Below, in pieces: positions 60,228-64,000 of a stretch of 64,000 nucleotides of DNA. Numbering within the stretch: position 1 is the first letter of the stretch; the number at the start of each line of letters is the position of its first letter. Position numbers and translations under genes: made by a program. Below the pieces are notes generated by a model. The model was not told the DNA's origin. It ran no database searches and saw only the letters and a program-made list of their open reading frames with translations. Source of the stretch: JACXVD01 sp020446665 (GTDB lineage: Bacteria; Pseudomonadota; Alphaproteobacteria; Sphingomonadales; Sphingomonadaceae); assembly GCA_041396905.1 (NCBI GenBank), contig JAWKXQ010000004.1:62001-126000 (forward strand), read 5' to 3'.

Positions 60228-62394
60228 ATCCATAGCCGTAGCCATAACCATAGCCGTGCTGGGCATTGCGGCGGTCGAGCTTGGTGACGGCAAAGCCGGC
60301 AATCTCGCCCTGCGCCTGACGGATCCGGCCTACGGCCTGTCTTATCGCGCTGACATGGGTGCGATTGGCTTCGCTCACAAACACCACAGCCTGCACTGCC
60401 TTGCCCAGCACCGGCGCATCGGCGAGGCCCAGAACGGGCGGCGCGTCAATCACGACATGGTCATAATGGACGCGCGCAGCCTCCAGCATGTCCATTAGCC
60501 GCCCATTGAGCAGCAGGCTGGCAGCATTGGGCGGCGGCGGACCTGCCCCGACCAGCGCGAAAGGCCAGTCCTGCACGGTCTCTGCCACATCCCTCAATTG
60601 CGCTTGCCCGGCCAGGATCTGGCTCAATCCGCTTTCCTGCCGATGGCCGAGCAAGGCCCCGAGCGAAGGATTGCGCATATCCGCATCGACCAGCAGCACC
60701 CGCCGCCCGCTCTCGCCCAGCAGCCGGGCAATGGCGATGGCGGCATGGCTCTTGCCTTCATTGGGCATGGTGCTGGTCACCAGCAGCGATGCGGGCACGC
60801 CATCGCCGGTGAGCAATTCGAGATTGCTCCGCATGGCCAGCCAAGCCTCGTGGATCGGCGACTTTCGGTCCGCCAGCTCATCCAGCGGGCTTTCGCTTTC
60901 CGCTTCGGGGATGGCCCCCAGCAAGGGCGCGCCGAACAATTCCTCTACCTTGGCCGGATCGCGCAAGGTCCGGTCGAGATTGGTGCGCAGGAAGATGAAG
61001 CCCCCCGCCAGCGCCAGCCCGGCCAGCAGCGAGAGCCCCAGATTGACCAGCGCGCGCGGGCTGGAGGGGAAGCGCGGGATCGCAGCCGCGTCAATCACTG
61101 CGACATTACTCTTGTCGATATCGGAAACGCCCAGCTCCTTGTAGCGCTGCAGCAGAGCCTCATAAAGCGCGCGGTTGGTGTCCACTTCGCGCTGATAGAT
61201 GCTGTATTGGATCGAATCCCCACGCTCGGCGGTGACTTGCGATTTCAGACCCTGCACGCGGGCCTTCAGCGCGGCCTCCTGCTGCGCGGCGGCGCGATAT
61301 TCCGCCGCAGCCCCGCTGCGTTCGCGGCTTTCCTCGCGGGCTATGGCGCGGTTCAGCGTGGCGACTTGCTCCGCCGTAGCGCGCGCTTCGGGATAGCCGG
61401 GCTCGAACCTTGTCATCAGTTCGGCATAGCGCGCCTCGGCCAGCGCCTTCTCACGGCGCAAGGCCGCCAGCGCCTGACTCTCCGCGCTGCCCGCTTCGGC
61501 AATATCGCCTTGCCGATAGCGTGCCTCGGCTTCGATCCGGCGGGCCGTGGCAGAAGCAAGCGCAGCGTTCAGCGCTTCGAGATCAGCGGTTGCGACAGTC
61601 CGCCCTGCCAGCGTCCGCCCCTCGCTATCCTTGCTTTCTGCCAGCGGCACGATCCCCGTCTGCCCGGCATAGGCAACCAGCTGGCGCTCGGAATCCTCCA
61701 GCTTTTCCTTAAGTGCCGCCAGCCGTGTTTCCAGAAATGCGCGCGCCCGTTCGGAAGAGGAAAAGCGCCGCGCCAGCCCGGCTTCGACAAATTGCTCGAC
61801 CCAGGCATTGGCCACGCGCGCGGAGAATTTCGGATCGGGGCTGGAATAGAGCACATCGACCAGCGCCGAGCCTTTGACCGGGCGAATGCGTAGCCGTTCC
61901 AGCAGCAATTCTGCCGCCAGTTCCTGCCGGAATGCCAGCGCAGTGGTGCTGTTCTGCAGCAGTGCCGGCAATTCGGCATAGCGCGCTTCAGGATCGACCC
62001 CATGCATGGCGAAAAACGCATCATCCTGCGCCAGTTGCAACGCATTGGCGACGCGCAAACCCAGCGAATCCGCTTCCAGCAGCGCATATTGAGTCTCGTA
62101 AAATTCGAGATTCTGCAGGTAATCATCGCCCTGCACCCCTTCGACCTGCGTCACATTATCGGTGGGCCGGGTGATCTCGACCCGCGTTTCCGCGGTATAG
62201 AGCCGGGTGGAAAGCAGCACAGAGACCAGCCCCGCCAGCAGCGCCAGCGCGCAGATGATCGCCACGGCTTTCCAATGCTCGCGCAGCAAGTGCCAGTAAT
62301 GGGCGAGGATCGGTGGCGTGGAATCGTCACGCGGTCTGTCCCCGTTTGGGGGGGTGGCGAGCGGCTGGAACGCTTCGAAATTCTGGCGGTTCAT
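60205..62394 (-). CDS. polysaccharide co-polymerase / tyrosine autokinase (Wzc-like)
   Basis: A 729-residue BY-kinase fused to a chain-length regulator. The N-terminal Wzz domain has TM1 (VAIICALALLAGLVSVLLST) and a long periplasmic coiled coil; TM2 lies at about residue 460 (LGLSLLAGLALAGGFIFL). The kinase domain has Walker A TSTMPNEGKSHAA, Walker A' LLVDADMRNPS and Walker B VVIDAPPVLGLADA. It ends in a Tyr-rich tail of alternating Gly-Tyr, the autophosphorylation cluster. It should control exopolysaccharide chain length and export with the Wza-like protein encoded immediately upstream. Confidence 0.9.
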   Translation of the reverse strand: MNRQNFEAFQPLATPPNGDRPRDDSTPPILAHYWHLLREHWKAVAIICALALLAGLVSVLLSTRLYTAETRVEITRPTDNVTQVEGVQGDDYLQNLEFYETQYALLEADSLGLRVANALQLAQDDAFFAMHGVDPEARYAELPALLQNSTTALAFRQELAAELLLERLRIRPVKGSALVDVLYSSPDPKFSARVANAWVEQFVEAGLARRFSSSERARAFLETRLAALKEKLEDSERQLVAYAGQTGIVPLAESKDSEGRTLAGRTVATADLEALNAALASATARRIEAEARYRQGDIAEAGSAESQALAALRREKALAEARYAELMTRFEPGYPEARATAEQVATLNRAIAREESRERSGAAAEYRAAAQQEAALKARVQGLKSQVTAERGDSIQYSIYQREVDTNRALYEALLQRYKELGVSDIDKSNVAVIDAAAIPRFPSSPRALVNLGLSLLAGLALAGGFIFLRTNLDRTLRDPAKVEELFGAPLLGAIPEAESESPLDELADRKSPIHEAWLAMRSNLELLTGDGVPASLLVTSTMPNEGKSHAAIAIARLLGESGRRVLLVDADMRNPSLGALLGHRQESGLSQILAGQAQLRDVAETVQDWPFALVGAGPPPPNAASLLLNGRLMDMLEAARVHYDHVVIDAPPVLGLADAPVLGKAVQAVVFVSEANRTHVSAIRQAVGRIRQAQGEIAGFAVTKLDRRNAQHGYGYGYGYGYGYGSEG
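60216..60257 (-). repeat. hexanucleotide (TATGGC) repeat at the kinase 3' end
   Basis: About seven copies of TATGGC and close variants on the minus strand encode the Gly-Tyr tail of the kinase. In another frame they offer ATG start codons for the next gene. Confidence 0.8.
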
Positions 62395-62405
62395 CGCGGC
62401 CCCGC

Positions 62406-63125
62406 TCAATTTCGCGCCAGCACGATGATCGGCGTGGTAATCAGCGGGGCGGCGCGCAAAATGGCGTCAAACATGCGCCGCGCTTCGCTGTCACCCACGA
62501 TGATGACGTCTTTGGCATAGACCGGCGGATCGGCGTAAACCCCGCGCCGTATTGCCGCCAGATTATAGAGCCCGGCATAGCGCTGCCCGCCAACTTCGCG
62601 GAAAATCACCACGTCTTTCAGTTCGGCATATTCGCTCGCCCCTTCCGCCTGCGCGATGGCGCGCATCAGCGTCATGTCGCCAAAGACAGGATAGAGCCCC
62701 GGCTTGCTGACTTCCCCATCGACAGTGAGGCGCTGGCTGAGGCTCTCGGTAACATTCACGGTGACTTGCGGGTTGCGGACATATTCCCCACGCAGCCGCG
62801 CTTCGATTTCCTGCGCGATGGCCATCGGCGTCTTGCCGCCAGCCTCCACCGTGCCGACCAGCGGATAGGCAAAACGCCCGCTGGCGTCGGCCTGCACGCT
62901 GCGGGTGAGTTCGCTGACGCCAAAGACGTCGATGGAGAGCCGGTCAAACGGGCCGACCAGCACGGGCCGCGCGCCCACGACAAGGTCTGTCGCAGTCGGT
63001 ACGGGCATGGCGTCATAAGTGACGACTTGCAGCGCCTCATTGCTTTGCAGCGGCGGCGTATTGGCGCAGGCAGACAGAGCCGCCAGCAGCAGGGGAATGG
63101 CAGCAAGCCTCAGCGGGCGGGGCAT
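62406..63125 (-). CDS. polysaccharide export lipoprotein (Wza/GumB-like)
   Basis: A 239-residue outer-membrane lipoprotein with lipobox LSAC after a short signal peptide. It has the Poly_export domain (VGPFDRLSIDVFGVSELTRSVQADASGRFAYPLVG), a SLBB domain (VTESLSQRLTVDGEVSKPGLYP) and a C-terminal segment that would enter the membrane (LRAAPLITTPIIVL). It forms the export channel for the polysaccharide. It ends 12 bases before the kinase start codon and overlaps the ligase-like gene upstream by 16 bases. Confidence 0.9.
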   Translation of the reverse strand: MPRPLRLAAIPLLLAALSACANTPPLQSNEALQVVTYDAMPVPTATDLVVGARPVLVGPFDRLSIDVFGVSELTRSVQADASGRFAYPLVGTVEAGGKTPMAIAQEIEARLRGEYVRNPQVTVNVTESLSQRLTVDGEVSKPGLYPVFGDMTLMRAIAQAEGASEYAELKDVVIFREVGGQRYAGLYNLAAIRRGVYADPPVYAKDVIIVGDSEARRMFDAILRAAPLITTPIIVLARN

Positions 63126-64000
63126 GGTTTCTCTCCGCAGGTCAGCGAATGGGGGATGGCGAGCGACGTCACCGCCAGCGCCAGCAGCAGCATCATGGCG
63201 GGCGTGCGCAGCGGGTAATCGGCGGCGCTGGCCAGTGCGAGCAGAGCGATGGCGGCAATCAGCGCGCGGTTGAAGCGCCGCTGCGCCGCATTGCCGTCAC
63301 GCCAGCGCCGCCAGCACAGGCGCGCCAGCAGGGCGAGCGCGACGCCAAGCCAGACCAGGCCCAGCAGACCGCCTTCGATCACCCATTGCAGCCAGTCATT
63401 ATGCGCCTGGTTGAGATAGTTGGGCTGCGCCAGCGCATCGCTTTCCCATTGCGGCCAGACGCGGGCAAAGCTGCCAAAGCCGGTTCCGGCGGGGAAAGTC
63501 TCGCGCGCCATATGCCACAATGTCGGCAGGATTGCGCCGCGATGGCCCAGCCCGTCCTGCCCGGCGAGCCGCTGCCACGCGCTGGCCGTGCCGGTGAACA
63601 AAGCGAGGATCAGCGCCAGCAATGCGACCAGCGGCGGGGCCAGCCATGTGTAGCGCTCCGGCCCCGACTGCTTTGCCAGACCATCACGCAGCAGCCAGCT
63701 GGCAAAGGGCAAAGCGAGCGCGAGGCAGAGGAGCCCTGCGCGCGACCCGCTCGCCAGTATCAGCAAGGCCGCCAGCGCCAGCGCGCCGAACAAGGCGGCA
63801 AGGCGGGTGCGCGAAATGCGCTTCCCCTCCAGCGCGAGCCAGCTTGCCAGCGGCACCAGCAGCGCCAGATGCACCGCAAAATGGTTGCGATTGGCGAACA
63901 GGCCCACTGCATAGCCTTCGCTGGTAATGCGATAGAGATAGGCCGGGCCGCGCGGCGATCCGGCTAGCTGGACCAGCGCCAGCACCATGCTTGCCCCGCC
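63110..64000 (-). CDS. O-antigen ligase/polymerase-like membrane protein (partial)
   Basis: At least 296 residues; the 5' end lies beyond the right edge of the window. It is strongly hydrophobic with several TM helices. The Wzy_C/WaaL-type motifs are visible: GLFANRNHFAVHLALLVPLA, then the periplasmic loop GHRGAILPTLWHMARETFPAGTGFGSF, and QAHNDWLQWVIEGGLLGL. The protein ends LTCGEKPCPAR. This is the second polymerase-like gene in the cluster, so one may polymerise and the other ligate. Confidence 0.75.
   Translation of the reverse strand, partial: GGASMVLALVQLAGSPRGPAYLYRITSEGYAVGLFANRNHFAVHLALLVPLASWLALEGKRISRTRLAALFGALALAALLILASGSRAGLLCLALALPFASWLLRDGLAKQSGPERYTWLAPPLVALLALILALFTGTASAWQRLAGQDGLGHRGAILPTLWHMARETFPAGTGFGSFARVWPQWESDALAQPNYLNQAHNDWLQWVIEGGLLGLVWLGVALALLARLCWRRWRDGNAAQRRFNRALIAAIALLALASAADYPLRTPAMMLLLALAVTSLAIPHSLTCGEKPCPAR

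Noticed and set aside
60216..60257. possible CRISPR-like or microsatellite array
   Set aside because: Units are six bases long with no spacers and encode the kinase Gly-Tyr tail.

Overview
The window reads as an origin-proximal stretch of an alphaproteobacterial chromosome. The likely source is Sphingomonadales, probably an Erythrobacteraceae-type bacterium. This rests on gene content and order, not on a database search: hemE beside an origin-like region, hemJ-rho, mnmE-mnmG-rsmG-parA-parB, a TrcR (DUF1013) regulator, CdnL/CarD, GANTC (CcrM-type) and TTAA-N7-TTAAC (CtrA-type) sites, a DUF6489 protein, bactofilin plus M23 peptidase, and proA-nadD-rsfS-rlmH-envC-ctpA. The DNA is GC-rich and densely coding. 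I saw no tRNA, rRNA, CRISPR array, prophage or transposase gene.

Layout. 1-297 has DnaA-box-like 9-mers, four GANTC sites and an AT-rich stretch in front of hemE, and is a candidate chromosomal origin. 298-4254 carries hemE, hemJ, rho, a short BLUF photoreceptor and a P-loop ATPase whose reading frame offers no ordinary start codon. 4252-4522 is a MITE-like element with 33-bp terminal inverted repeats. 4520-5640 (minus) holds a SnoaL-like protein and a dienelactone hydrolase. 5761-11677 is the DUF6489/mnmE/mnmG/rsmG/parA/parB block with four parS-like palindromes. 11870-16262 is a chaperone-usher locus: DUF4402 subunit, PapD-like chaperone, and an usher broken by four clustered 1-base losses. 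16272-28341 mixes envelope proteins, MsrC, a PQQ-type sugar dehydrogenase, acyl-CoA dehydrogenase, Sua5, CdnL, FdxA and a Suv3-like helicase. 28467-34739 carries an M23 peptidase (preceded by a consensus CtrA box), hemB, a GNAT, a fused MFS/spermidine synthase, a gamma-carbonic anhydrase and DUF167. 34736-42771 holds truncated haemoglobin, clpA, DUF1192, a quinone oxidoreductase, a GST, a metallophosphoesterase/glycosyltransferase pair and TrcR. 42889-53764 has an acyl-CoA ligase, bactofilin with M23 peptidase, the proA-to-ctpA run, dsbB, coq7 and an unknown exported protein. 53799-64000 is a surface-polysaccharide region: wecB, wecC, then a long minus-strand operon of Wza-like export protein, tyrosine autokinase, two Wzy/ligase-like membrane proteins, a GT2 glycosyltransferase and two orphan membrane-associated proteins. 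The last gene runs off the right edge.

How the genes work together. The left part is chromosome start and segregation plus tRNA/rRNA modification. Several envelope-remodelling modules (two M23 peptidases, EnvC, CtpA, bactofilin, chaperone-usher pilus) lie near CtrA-like motifs, which suggests cell-cycle-timed surface development. The right end builds and exports an exopolysaccharide that probably contains ManNAcA. Intergenic gaps all stay under about 300 bases; the largest (1-297, 4255-4519, 24735-25032) are described below.
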